Part shown: piece after piece, positions 1 to 6,966 of the stretch
Layout: each line of letters begins with the position of its first letter
Numbering within the stretch: position 1 is the first letter of the stretch
NCBI RefSeq assembly: GCF_040741455.2
Contig: NZ_CP160328.2
Location: 310,001-374,000 of the forward strand
Direction of reading: 5' to 3'
Source of the DNA: Snodgrassella alvi
Lineage (GTDB): Bacteria; Pseudomonadota; Gammaproteobacteria; Burkholderiales; Neisseriaceae
DNA: 64,000 nt
The notes under the pieces: generated by a model
What the model was told of the DNA's origin: nothing
Databases searched by the model: none
The model's input: only the letters and a program-made list of their open reading frames with translations
Position numbers and translations under genes: made by a program

Positions 1-1
1 C

Positions 2-457
2 CTTGATCAGCCGGTATTGCCTCAGATTGAGCAAGCGCCCATACCCAAGGATGATAACGCCCTACTTGCCCGCAAACTGGCTGCGCTGGATTTTATCGAA
101 TCGTGGTGTACTGCGATACGTAAAACGGCTGCATCTAAAATGAATGCTGGAGAAAGGATACCGGGCTTTAAGCTGGTTGAAGGACGACGCGGGGCTAAAT
201 CTTGGCGGGATGAGGAGACAGCGGAAGCAGTTCTTAAATCCATGCGCCTCAAAAAAGATGAGATGTATGTTTGGAAGCTCATCTCACCATCGGCACTTGA
301 AAAGCTGTGCAAGGCAGGTACGGTTAGCCCGCGTCAATGGAATAAAGTGGCAGAACTCATTACACAAAAGCCCGGCTCTCTGGCTATCGCTCCAGAATCA
401 GATAAACGCCCTGCTCTCGTCATGGACGTGGCTGCAGATTTTGAAGCTTTAGTTTAA
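2..457 (+). CDS. DUF2800 phage protein, C-terminal part (5' end outside window)
   Basis: The frame is open to the left edge of the window, so this is the 3' part of a longer gene; the first apparent start (TTG at 17) is internal. The visible ~152 residues are mostly helical and charged, with the segment IPGFKLVEGRRGAKSWRDEE that is typical of the C-terminal half of DUF2800 proteins. DUF2800 proteins occur directly upstream of DUF2815 proteins in phage replication modules and are sometimes described as Cas4/RecB-like nucleases; that activity is not visible in this fragment. It is followed after 21 bases by the DUF2815 gene, probably cotranscribed. Family assignment is from recognition of motif and neighbour order. 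Confidence 0.7.
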   Translation, partial: LDQPVLPQIEQAPIPKDDNALLARKLAALDFIESWCTAIRKTAASKMNAGERIPGFKLVEGRRGAKSWRDEETAEAVLKSMRLKKDEMYVWKLISPSALEKLCKAGTVSPRQWNKVAELITQKPGSLAIAPESDKRPALVMDVAADFEALV

Positions 458-478
458 CTTATATAAGGAATCATTATT

Positions 479-1039
479 ATGAAATGTATTTTAAAAGGCG
501 TACGTTTATCTTTCCCCAATCTTTTTCAAGCCAGTAGTGTTAATGGTAGCGAGCCAAGGTTTGCCGCCAATTTTCTGATGGAGCCTAACAGCGAAAATGC
601 TAAGGCGGTCAACACCGCCGTAGCACAAGCAGCTAAAGATAAATGGGGGGCTAAGGCGGAGCTGGAATTAAAAAAACTAAGCGCTTCGGATCGTACCTGT
701 TTACACGATGGAAATTTAAAAGATTATGATGGTTACGAGGGTAATTTGTATCTAAGTGCCAGTAATTCAGTTAAGCCGTTGGTGTTGGATAAAGATGCGA
801 AAACGCATTTAGATTCTTCAGACGGTCGACCATATGCAGGTTGCTACGTTAATGCCATTGTAGACATTTGGGTGCAGGATAATAATTTTGGTAAAAGGAT
901 CAATGCCAGTCTGCGTGGCGTGCAGTTTGTCAAAGATGGTGATGCCTTTAGCGGTGGCGGAGCGGCCACAGAAGATGAGTTTGCCGATTTAGCAGTACCG
1001 GATAGCGACGCTGATGAAGATTTCAGTGATCTGATTTAG
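479..1039 (+). CDS. DUF2815 family, probable phage ssDNA-binding protein
   Basis: A 186-residue protein starting with a pattern typical of DUF2815 (KGVRLSFPNLF) and containing PYAGCYVNAIVDIWVQDN and GKRINASLRGVQFVKDG, which are characteristic of the family. The last ~25 residues are strongly acidic and end in DEDFSDLI, resembling the acidic protein-interaction tail of single-stranded DNA-binding proteins. Members are thought to act as phage SSB or recombination accessory proteins; this is family knowledge, not shown here. A run AAGGAATC lies about 10 bases before the ATG. The gene is followed by a T-rich terminator-like hairpin at 1069-1092. Confidence 0.75.
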   Translation: MKCILKGVRLSFPNLFQASSVNGSEPRFAANFLMEPNSENAKAVNTAVAQAAKDKWGAKAELELKKLSASDRTCLHDGNLKDYDGYEGNLYLSASNSVKPLVLDKDAKTHLDSSDGRPYAGCYVNAIVDIWVQDNNFGKRINASLRGVQFVKDGDAFSGGGAATEDEFADLAVPDSDADEDFSDLI

Positions 1040-1068
1040 TCCTATCAAAGCATCAATTATTGAAACAA

Positions 1069-1092
1069 CCAGCTTTTAGCTGGATTTTTTTT
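1069..1092 (+). terminator. Stem-loop with T8 run after the DUF2815 gene
   Basis: CCAGCT, loop TTT, AGCTGG, then A and eight T. A 6-bp stem with a strong U tract fits an intrinsic terminator. The stem sequence recurs at 1448, 5422, 5680 and 6604. Confidence 0.7.
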
Positions 1093-1132
1093 ATGAATAG
1101 TGTTTAGCAAAAGCATTTAATAAATGAACTCG

Positions 1133-1157
1133 CCGCCCTTTTTTCAAGGGCGGTTTT
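1133..1157 (+). terminator. GC-rich stem-loop with short T run
   Basis: CCGCCCTT, loop TTTTC, AAGGGCGG followed by TTTT. An 8-bp perfect stem; terminator-like, with a short U tract. It is of a different sequence from the CCAGC family and is the second of three hairpins in the 444-base space before the polymerase gene. Confidence 0.55.
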
Positions 1158-1255
1158 ACTATTCGGTTTATGTGGTGTTGCAGCATGTTTTGCTATTTGT
1201 CTTTAAGGACAAGGGTAAATAGCACAAGATGGATTGTATTGAAAAAGGGAATAAT

Positions 1256-1345
1256 ATGATTAAGATACAAATGACTGCGCTTATCGCAGTCTTTTTTATG
1301 TGCACGTATTTAGTTTTCTTCTTTGTTTTGATTAAACAGATGTGA
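1256..1345 (+). CDS. Candidate small hydrophobic peptide (29 aa)
   Basis: ATG at 1256 is preceded by an A-rich AAAAAGGGA sequence at about 5 bases, a plausible ribosome binding site. The 29-residue product begins MIKIQM and then has a continuous hydrophobic segment of about 20 residues (containing ALIAVFFMCTYLVFFFVL) ending in KQM, compatible with one membrane helix. The gene contains a 7-bp terminator-like hairpin (1273-1297) within its coding sequence. I do not recognise a family. It could be a small membrane peptide of the phage or a chance frame; only the RBS and the composition support it. Confidence 0.3.
   Translation: MIKIQMTALIAVFFMCTYLVFFFVLIKQM
1273..1297 (+). terminator. Stem-loop with T6 run inside the candidate small ORF
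   Basis: GACTGCG, loop CTTAT, CGCAGTC followed by six T. A perfect 7-bp stem; shaped like an intrinsic terminator. If functional it would end transcripts within the candidate ORF at 1256-1345, which argues either for attenuation or against that ORF being a gene. Confidence 0.5.
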
Positions 1346-1354
1346 CGTAGGCAT

Positions 1355-1441
1355 ATGTTTGAACAACTGCGTGAATCGAAGTGTCTGAAAAATTCAAAAA
1401 TTAAAAGCACAAATGACCAAACCTTAATTGCAGATTACTAA
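1355..1441 (+). CDS. Candidate 28-aa ORF before the polymerase gene
   Basis: ATG at 1355 opens a 28-codon frame (begins MFEQLRESKC, lysine-rich) ending in TAA at 1439-1441, directly before the GCCAGC hairpin at 1448. The position, gene end followed by this hairpin, matches other genes of the prophage. No convincing ribosome binding site and no recognisable family. Weak support. Confidence 0.15.
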   Translation: MFEQLRESKCLKNSKIKSTNDQTLIADY

Positions 1442-1447
1442 ATAGAC

Positions 1448-1470
1448 GCCAGCAAAATGCTGGCATTTTT
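1448..1470 (+). terminator. GCCAGCA/TGCTGGC stem-loop before the polymerase gene
   Basis: A perfect 7-bp stem with AAA loop followed by ATTTTT, ending 13 bases before the ATG of the polymerase gene, whose AGAGG ribosome binding site lies in between. One of the recurring CCAGC/GCTGG stem-loops of this prophage. Confidence 0.65.
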
Positions 1471-1483
1471 ATAGAGGTTTGAA

Positions 1484-3529
1484 ATGCCTAAATTATATAT
1501 CGACCTTGAAACCTTCAGCGAGGTTAATTTACTTACCTGCGGGACGCATGTTTATGCGTCAAATTCGGAGATATTGTTGATAGCGTATGCCATCGGCGAT
1601 GCTCCGGCTAAAGTCATTATCGGTGGGCAGTTTAATGAAGAGTTACTGCAGGTGTGGAACGACCCAGATTACTACGTGGTTGCGCATAACAGCCATTTTG
1701 ACCGTACCGTACTGGCTGCGCACGGTTATACATTACCGATTGAGCGATGGTATGACACTATGGTTAAAGCGTTTGCACACTCACTACCCGGCCGGCTGGG
1801 GGTACTTAGTGAGGTTTTTAGGTTACCCTCGGATAAAGCCAAGGATAAGGAGGGGCGGAGGTTGATTTTGTTGTTCTGCAAACCTCGGCCGAAAAGCTCT
1901 AAATTACGGCGCGCGAGTCAACACACCCACCCTGAAGAGTGGCAGCGTTTTGTTGAGTATGCGCGCTTAGACGTTGAAGCCATGCGCGAGATAGATAAAC
2001 TAACCCCAAAATGGAATTACTTAAGTAGCGAACTGGCGCTGTGGCACCTAGATCAACGTATTAATGATCGCGGTGTGTGTATCGATACAGAGCTGGTTTG
2101 TAATGCGATTAAGGCTATTGACCTCGCGCAGAAAGTCCTGGCAAGTAAAACATCAAAGGCAACTAACGGCGATGTAGTATCGGCAAATAAGCGTGATGCT
2201 TTACTAAAGTACATACTGGAAGCATACGGTATTGAGCTGCCGGATATGCAGAAATCTACGTTAGAAAGACGGCTGAATGATCCTGATTTGCCTGAAGCTG
2301 TTAAGGAGTTATTGCTATTACGTCTTAATACAGCTACGACAAGTACTGCCAAATATAAAACACTGTTCAGGTCAACTAGTGCCGATGGAAGACTGCGGGG
2401 CACGCTGCAGTTTGATGGTGCTACACGCACAGGGCGTTGGGCGGGCCGAATGTTTCAACCGCAGAATCTGCCCCGTCCTACTTTAAAGCAGGATGATATC
2501 AATTTAGGCATAACAGCGCTTAAAGCTGGCGGCGCGGAGCTTGTTTATGACGATATTATGGAGTTAACGTCATCAGCAATCAGAGGTTGTATCGTGGCCC
2601 CTGCAGGTAGCAAGCTGGTGATTGCTGACCTTTCTAATATTGAAGGTCGTGTTCTGGCATGGCTGGCTGGGGAGGAATGGAAGCTGGAGGCGTTTCGTGA
2701 TTATGACAGGGGTACAGGGCATGACCTGTATAAGCTGGCTTATGCCAAAGCTTTTAATATACGTCCAGAAGACGTTAATAAATCACAACGTCAGATTGGT
2801 AAAGTTATGGAACTGGGGCTCGGATATGAAGGTGGTGTGGGTGCGTTCCTTACGTTCGCGGCCAATTACGGTATTGATCTGGAAGCCATGGCAGAACAGG
2901 CCGTAATTCCTGACGAGATATGGCAGGAAGCGCAGCGCGCTTGGGATTGGTTTGTTGAGCAAAAGCGGCCTACTTTCGGGCTGTCTAACACCGTATGGTG
3001 CGTTTGTGATTCGTTTAAGCGTACATGGCGTCAGGCACATATTAAGGTGTCTACATTCTGGAAAGACCTTGAGCGTGCCGCTGTCAAGGTCATAAGCACA
3101 GGGCGAACAATGCAGTGCAGAAGGCTAACGCTGGACAGACAAGGCGCATGGTTGCGCATTCGCCTGCCTTCAGGACGGTTTGTTTGCTACCCCGCCGCAT
3201 GTGTAAATGATGAAGATAAATTGTCTTATATGGGTATAGACCAGTATAAGAAAAAATGGACACGTATCAAGACTTACGGCGGCAAGCTCGTAGAGAACGT
3301 AACGCAGGCCGTTGCCCGCGATATCTTGGCGGACTCCATGCCTAAAATTGAGGCAGCGGGATATAGGATAGTGCTGACCGTGCATGATGAAATTATCAGT
3401 GAAGCACCGGATAACGGTGCTTTTTCACACGAAGCGCTCGCTTCGCTTATGGCTACAAATCCTTCATGGGCACAAGGATTACCCCTTGCTGCCGCCGGAT
3501 TTGAAGACTACCGCTATAGAAAGGATTAA
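1484..3529 (+). CDS. Phage DNA polymerase, family A (PolI-like) with 3'-5' exonuclease domain
   Basis: 681 residues. Replicative DNA polymerase of the phage module. N-terminal DnaQ/PolI-type exonuclease domain: exo I DLET (Asp7, Glu9), exo II AHNSHFDRTVL around residue 70, exo III YARLDVEAM around residue 160. C-terminal polymerase domain: motif A IADLSNIEGR with catalytic Asp at about 382, motif B RQIGKVMELGLGY, motif C LTVHDE with Asp at about 635. No 5'-3' exonuclease domain is present, as usual for phage enzymes. In motif A the common DYSQIE is replaced by DLSNIE, and the dNTP-selecting Phe position of motif B is Leu. RBS AGAGG precedes the ATG. It is followed after 6 bases by the VRR-NUC gene, so the polymerase, nuclease and helicase form one transcription unit. 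Confidence 0.93.
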   Translation: MPKLYIDLETFSEVNLLTCGTHVYASNSEILLIAYAIGDAPAKVIIGGQFNEELLQVWNDPDYYVVAHNSHFDRTVLAAHGYTLPIERWYDTMVKAFAHSLPGRLGVLSEVFRLPSDKAKDKEGRRLILLFCKPRPKSSKLRRASQHTHPEEWQRFVEYARLDVEAMREIDKLTPKWNYLSSELALWHLDQRINDRGVCIDTELVCNAIKAIDLAQKVLASKTSKATNGDVVSANKRDALLKYILEAYGIELPDMQKSTLERRLNDPDLPEAVKELLLLRLNTATTSTAKYKTLFRSTSADGRLRGTLQFDGATRTGRWAGRMFQPQNLPRPTLKQDDINLGITALKAGGAELVYDDIMELTSSAIRGCIVAPAGSKLVIADLSNIEGRVLAWLAGEEWKLEAFRDYDRGTGHDLYKLAYAKAFNIRPEDVNKSQRQIGKVMELGLGYEGGVGAFLTFAANYGIDLEAMAEQAVIPDEIWQEAQRAWDWFVEQKRPTFGLSNTVWCVCDSFKRTWRQAHIKVSTFWKDLERAAVKVISTGRTMQCRRLTLDRQGAWLRIRLPSGRFVCYPAACVNDEDKLSYMGIDQYKKKWTRIKTYGGKLVENVTQAVARDILADSMPKIEAAGYRIVLTVHDEIISEAPDNGAFSHEALASLMATNPSWAQGLPLAAAGFEDYRYRKD

Positions 3530-3535
3530 CAAGGT

Positions 3536-3799
3536 ATGAGGGAATCCGTAATCGAAAAAGCCCTTGTTAAGGCGGTAAAAGCGGCGGGAGGCTACTGCCG
3601 GAAGGTACAGTTTATCGGGCATCGGGGAGCGCCAGACCGCTTGATTATGCTGCCGGGTAGATTGATATGGGTCGAACTTAAAGCCCCGGGAGAGCGCGCT
3701 AAACCCCATCAGGTGCGAGAGCACCAGCGCTTATCAGAAGCAGGTCAGACGGTACTAGTGATAGATGACCTGAATAAGATTAAGGAGATATTCGGATGA
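3536..3799 (+). CDS. VRR-NUC domain nuclease
   Basis: 87 residues, the normal size of stand-alone phage VRR-NUC proteins. These are PD-(D/E)XK nucleases, some shown to cut Holliday junctions or other structured DNA. The catalytic pattern is visible: Glu near the N-terminus (VIEKAL), GAPDRLIM, then WVELKAPGE with the E-x-K pair. It lies 6 bases after the polymerase gene and its stop overlaps the helicase start in ATGA (3796-3799), so translational coupling is likely. Gene order polymerase, VRR-NUC, SNF2 helicase is common in phage genomes. Confidence 0.9.
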   Translation: MRESVIEKALVKAVKAAGGYCRKVQFIGHRGAPDRLIMLPGRLIWVELKAPGERAKPHQVREHQRLSEAGQTVLVIDDLNKIKEIFG

Positions 3800-5166
3800 G
3801 AGATTTCACTCCGCGGGCGTATCAGGAACTTATTATTAAATGCATTTATGAAAAGCCCCGCACTGCAATTTGGGCTGGCATGGGCATGGGTAAAACAGTG
3901 TCTACACTAACTGCACTAGATGGCTTAAGCCTTCTATCAAGCCATCCGAAATTGGTGTTGGCTCCTCTGCGCGTTGCCGCCAGTACGTGGCCAGATGAGG
4001 CACGAAAATGGGGGCACATAACATCCGAAGTGGTACCTATAGTAGGTGACGCCAAACAGCGGCGCGCAGCTTTGTTACAGGATGCAGAAATATACACTAT
4101 CAATTACGAAAACATTCCATGGTTGATTGAAGAGCTGGGTAACCGCTGGCCGTTCGATACAGTGGTGGCAGACGAGTCCACCAAGCTCAAATCATATCGC
4201 AGTCGTCAAGGAGGTAAGCGCGCTCGCTCATTGGCACAAGTTGCATTCCTGAGCGAACGTTTCATTGAACTTACAGGCACACCTTCGCCCAACGGTATAC
4301 TTGACCTTTGGGGGCAATTATATTTTCTGGATAAAGGGTTGCGTCTTGGGCGCAGCTACACTGCATTTGTAAATCGATGGTTTCGCCCAGTGCGAGTTGG
4401 AAACAGCCCTTTTGCGGTCAGGCAAGAGTTGCTTCCCGGCGCGCAGGAAGAAATCCATGATCGTTTGAGGGATATATGTTTGACACTGGATGCGAAAGAC
4501 TACTTTGACATCAAGGATCCTATAGTAACGAACGTCTGCATTACTTTACCGCACAATGCGCGCAAAATGTATCGTGATTTAGAGCGGGAAATGTTTCTGC
4601 AAATAGAAAACTGCACTATTGAAGCGGACAATGCCGCGGCAAAAACAATTAAGTGTCTGCAGTTGGCCAACGGGGCGATCTATAAGGATGACAGTAAAGA
4701 CTGGGCAGAAGTGCACGATTTGAAATTGCAGGCGCTCGAATCTATTATTAATGAGGCTTCAGGAATGCCTGTATTAGTGGCCTATCACTTTAAAAGTGAT
4801 TTGGCCAGAATCCAAAAAGCGTTTCCCCAAAGCCGAGTATTGGACCAAGACCCCCAAACGATCAGGGATTGGAACGCAGGCAAGATCCCTATTCTGCTGG
4901 CGCATCCTGCCAGCGCCGGCCACGGGCTCAACCTGCAGGACGGCGGGAACATATTAGTGTTTTTTAGCCATTGGTGGGATCTTGAACAGTACCAACAAAT
5001 AGTTGAACGAATAGGGCCAACCCGACAGCTACAAGCCGGCCATGACCGCCCTGTTTTCATTTATCACATTATTGCTGCGGATACTGTAGATGAGCTGGTG
5101 GTAGAGAGACGAAATAGTAAGCGCAGTGTGCAGGATATGTTGCTTCAAGCAATGAAGCGAGGATAA
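3796..5166 (+). CDS. Phage SNF2-type superfamily 2 helicase
   Basis: 456 residues. ATP-dependent DNA translocase/helicase of the phage replication module. Walker A GMGMGKT at residues 28-34, DEAH-box equivalent ADEST at about 125-129, the SNF2-like LTGTPSPNG (motif III) near residue 160, and C-terminal helicase motifs HPASAGHGLNLQ, SHWWDLEQYQQ and ERIGPTRQ. The motif VI form GPTRQ in place of GRxxRxGQ is seen in phage-type members. The start overlaps the VRR-NUC stop. Inferred role: fork remodelling or recombination-dependent replication together with the polymerase and nuclease. Confidence 0.9.
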   Translation: MRDFTPRAYQELIIKCIYEKPRTAIWAGMGMGKTVSTLTALDGLSLLSSHPKLVLAPLRVAASTWPDEARKWGHITSEVVPIVGDAKQRRAALLQDAEIYTINYENIPWLIEELGNRWPFDTVVADESTKLKSYRSRQGGKRARSLAQVAFLSERFIELTGTPSPNGILDLWGQLYFLDKGLRLGRSYTAFVNRWFRPVRVGNSPFAVRQELLPGAQEEIHDRLRDICLTLDAKDYFDIKDPIVTNVCITLPHNARKMYRDLEREMFLQIENCTIEADNAAAKTIKCLQLANGAIYKDDSKDWAEVHDLKLQALESIINEASGMPVLVAYHFKSDLARIQKAFPQSRVLDQDPQTIRDWNAGKIPILLAHPASAGHGLNLQDGGNILVFFSHWWDLEQYQQIVERIGPTRQLQAGHDRPVFIYHIIAADTVDELVVERRNSKRSVQDMLLQAMKRG

Positions 5167-5169
5167 AAA

Positions 5170-5394
5170 ATGGTTAACAGCGATAACTATATAAGTAATA
5201 TGCATATTTTACAGGAAAGTGGGCTTAATTATTCAAGCTCCGGTAAACACGGTGTATGCATCAGGACGTACATGGGTAACGTCATGTTTTATCCTACTCA
5301 AGATAAATACGTATACAAGAACAAGTCGTATTTTGGTGATGCTTCACGGGTAATTGATTTTGTGAAAGAAATACAGCAAGCGAATAGGCAGTAG
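5170..5394 (+). CDS. Small phage protein of unknown function (74 aa)
   Basis: ATG at 5170, three bases after the helicase stop, with GAGGATAAAA just upstream as RBS. The product is short and probably beta-rich in its middle (GVCIRTYMGNVMFYPTQDKY), ending in a helical VIDFVKEIQQANRQ. Short phage proteins with an 'FYPTTGKW'-like motif are common beside replication genes, and this resembles them, but I cannot name a family. It is the last gene before the hairpin at 5422, probably the end of the replication transcription unit. Confidence 0.6.
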   Translation: MVNSDNYISNMHILQESGLNYSSSGKHGVCIRTYMGNVMFYPTQDKYVYKNKSYFGDASRVIDFVKEIQQANRQ

Positions 5395-5421
5395 TTTAAA
5401 TATGCCTATCCTGTTATTAAA

Positions 5422-5444
5422 GCCAGCGGTTTAGCTGGCCTTTT
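5422..5444 (+). terminator. GCCAGC/GCTGGC stem-loop
   Basis: GCCAGC, loop GGTTTA, GCTGGC, then CTTTT. It is followed four bases later by GGAGG and the next ATG at 5457. Member of the recurring family. Confidence 0.6.
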
Positions 5445-5456
5445 GTTGGAGGTTGT

Positions 5457-5657
5457 ATGAACAGCAGGAAAGACTCAAAAGAAATTGCGCAACAAAGACT
5501 AATGTTCGAAAAGCACCTAGCATCAATTAAATACAGCGTGCCTCTCAGATCAAGAGCTATGCGAGATTATCAAGATAATCTGCGTTATGAGTATCCTGAA
5601 ACTCAGAGACTATGGGAAGTATGGCTTGCATGTGTAAAGGCTAATCAAAACATTTAG
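5457..5657 (+). CDS. Small phage protein of unknown function (66 aa)
   Basis: Strong RBS GGAGG at 5448-5452 before the ATG. The product is charged and helical, ending in YEYPETQRLWEVWLACVKA; a 'YP..QR.WE.W.A' pattern recurs in short proteins of many tailed phages, but its function is unknown. It is flanked on both sides by stem-loops of the CCAGC family (5422 and 5680), so it sits as a separate cassette. Confidence 0.6.
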   Translation: MNSRKDSKEIAQQRLMFEKHLASIKYSVPLRSRAMRDYQDNLRYEYPETQRLWEVWLACVKANQNI

Positions 5658-5679
5658 TTTATATTGATATTCAAACTTT

Positions 5680-5707
5680 GCCAGCTAAGTAGCTGGCTTT
5701 AATTTTT
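5680..5707 (+). terminator. GCCAGCT/AGCTGGC stem-loop with T run
   Basis: Perfect 7-bp stem, loop AAGT, followed by TTTAATTTTT. Intrinsic terminator-like; member of the recurring family, with the same stem as at 6604. Confidence 0.7.
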
Positions 5708-5766
5708 GGATTTAATCGCAGCGTATTACAGGTTTACAACATCCCAATTACTTCAATGAGAATAAA

Positions 5767-6180
5767 ATGCCAGATATTTCAACACCCCTTCAAACGCCTC
5801 CTAAAGATGGTACAAAAGTGTATACACCTAACCCGCTAGACTCTAAAGGGTATTGCAGCCACATTTTCAAGGCTTCAGACAGTCGGCTAAATAAATTGCT
5901 AGCTAATGGTTTTTTATACACTAAAGCCAGAGATGCTAAGCATGTAGCAAATATTATAGGCGAGTTACTAGAACTTGATAGTCTCACCATTTTGCCCGGC
6001 TGGATAAGTATTGAAGAAAATGGTAACCCTGAATTATCAAAGGATTATATTGTGTATTGTAATGGTGAGGTATCTATTGATAGTTATAAACCGGGTAGAA
6101 TCCATTGGGATTCATGGGATGATGATGAAGACCCAACCCATTATATTCCTTTCGATGGATACATCGAAAAACCGAAATAA
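5767..6180 (+). CDS. Phage protein with DUF551-like C-terminal domain
   Basis: 137 residues in two parts. The N-terminal ~75 residues contain TPPKDGTKVYTPNP and KARDAKHVANIIGELLE, a pattern (small domain, then 'T..DA...A..LL') frequent in short phage proteins. The C-terminal ~60 residues run from GWISIEENGNPE to DPTHYIPFDGY, matching the general form of DUF551 proteins (W-I-S-V-x-D-x-L-P near the start, H-W/Y-x-P at the end). The next gene (6259) has the same ending. Function unknown. The RBS is weak (AATGAGAATAAA). Confidence 0.6.
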   Translation: MPDISTPLQTPPKDGTKVYTPNPLDSKGYCSHIFKASDSRLNKLLANGFLYTKARDAKHVANIIGELLELDSLTILPGWISIEENGNPELSKDYIVYCNGEVSIDSYKPGRIHWDSWDDDEDPTHYIPFDGYIEKPK

Positions 6181-6201
6181 ACTATGCAATCCCACTTATA
6201 C

Positions 6202-6239
6202 AAGCCCACCAACAGGTGGGCTTAAGCATTTGGGTTTTT
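6202..6239 (+). terminator. AAGCCCACC/GGTGGGCTT stem-loop
   Basis: Perfect 9-bp stem with AACA loop (6202-6223), followed by a looser GGGTTTTTA at 6232-6240. It occupies the same position, between stop and next RBS, as the CCAGC hairpins but has a different stem sequence. Terminator function is likely but the T run is distant. Confidence 0.45.
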
Positions 6240-6258
6240 AACCATTAAGGATTTAGGG

Positions 6259-6612
6259 ATGATTAATCATATTAATTGGCATTCAGTAGAAAAAGATGGG
6301 TGGCCTACTAAAAAAGGCATCTACTTAATTGCGCGTGGTACCAATGAACTAGAGGATAGCTTGTGTATAGATTATTTATACTCTACCGACCCGCCAGAAT
6401 GGTCGCTATGCACATTAGAAGAGATTACTCATTACATCCCGATAGACGATATATCCATGCCCAAAGCTAAAAATGGCGGCGCAGTAATGTTGGTGAACAG
6501 TAGATGCCGAAAATATTATTTTCAATGGTTACGCCAAAATTTGGGTGAAATGGGCAAAATTAATTTAATCCAACCCTCTTCTAACCAGCAGAATACAAAC
6601 ACAGCCAGCTAA
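6259..6612 (+). CDS. DUF551-like phage protein
   Basis: 117 residues. It begins INWHSVEKDGWPTKKGIYLI and reaches EEITHYIPIDD at about residue 70, the beginning-and-end signature of DUF551-type small phage proteins; the following ~45 residues are unrelated and basic. The HYIP(F/I)D end is shared with the preceding gene, so the two are probably paralogous in this domain. AAGG lies 8 bases before the ATG. The stop codon TAA (6610-6612) falls inside the stem-loop at 6604. Function unknown. Confidence 0.6.
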   Translation: MINHINWHSVEKDGWPTKKGIYLIARGTNELEDSLCIDYLYSTDPPEWSLCTLEEITHYIPIDDISMPKAKNGGAVMLVNSRCRKYYFQWLRQNLGEMGKINLIQPSSNQQNTNTAS

Positions 6613-6628
6613 ATAGCTGGCTATTTTT
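6604..6628 (+). terminator. GCCAGCT/AGCTGGC stem-loop overlapping a stop codon
   Basis: Perfect 7-bp stem, loop AAAT, followed by TATTTTT. The upstream gene's TAA lies in the 5' arm and loop. It ends 12 bases before the excisionase-like gene. Same stem as the hairpin at 5680. Confidence 0.65.
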
Positions 6629-6639
6629 GTGGATTAAAA

Positions 6640-6966
6640 ATGGAAGAAACCTTTACATGCGAAACGGCCGCTGTGTATTGCAAATGCAATGCGCAAACGA
6701 TTAGAGATGCTATACAGCGCGGCGAATTAAGAGCAGCCAAAATTGGTAGAGGCTATGTTATTAGAAGAACGCGCCTTGACGAATACATTAGCAATAAAGA
6801 AGAATTGACCGCGCAGGCGGTTCGGAATGATAGGAACCAAACATGTTGTTTAAGCACCCCAATGGCTTCTGGTATATTGATATCCAAACAGAAAGTGGAA
6901 AAAGAATTAGACGCTCGACTAAAACCAAAAATGAAAAACTTGCGGAGGAATATCACGACAAATTAA
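6640..6966 (+). CDS. Excisionase-like helix-turn-helix protein
   Basis: The first ~52 residues form an excisionase/MerR-type HTH (HTH_17): YCKCNAQTIRDAIQRGELRA, then IGRGYVIRRTRLDEYI, the usual helix-turn-helix plus wing ending in a 'LDEYI' helix. Such proteins act as recombination directionality factors or small repressors next to integrases. The frame continues to 6966, overlapping the integrase gene by 124 bases; the overlapping tail looks like an out-of-frame reading of integrase DNA, so only the N-terminal half is expected to be a folded domain. A frameshift that removed an earlier stop is possible. The gene lies immediately upstream of the integrase, supporting an Xis role. Confidence 0.7.
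   Translation: MEETFTCETAAVYCKCNAQTIRDAIQRGELRAAKIGRGYVIRRTRLDEYISNKEELTAQAVRNDRNQTCCLSTPMASGILISKQKVEKELDARLKPKMKNLRRNITTN

Noticed and set aside
1124-1222. 32-codon frame MNSPPFFQ...
   Set aside because: No ribosome binding site, and an 8-bp hairpin with T run lies within it; no reason to call it a gene.
1168-1410. 80-codon minus-strand frame in the prophage spacer
   Set aside because: Opposite to all other prophage genes, crosses a terminator-like hairpin, and has no ribosome binding site or family.
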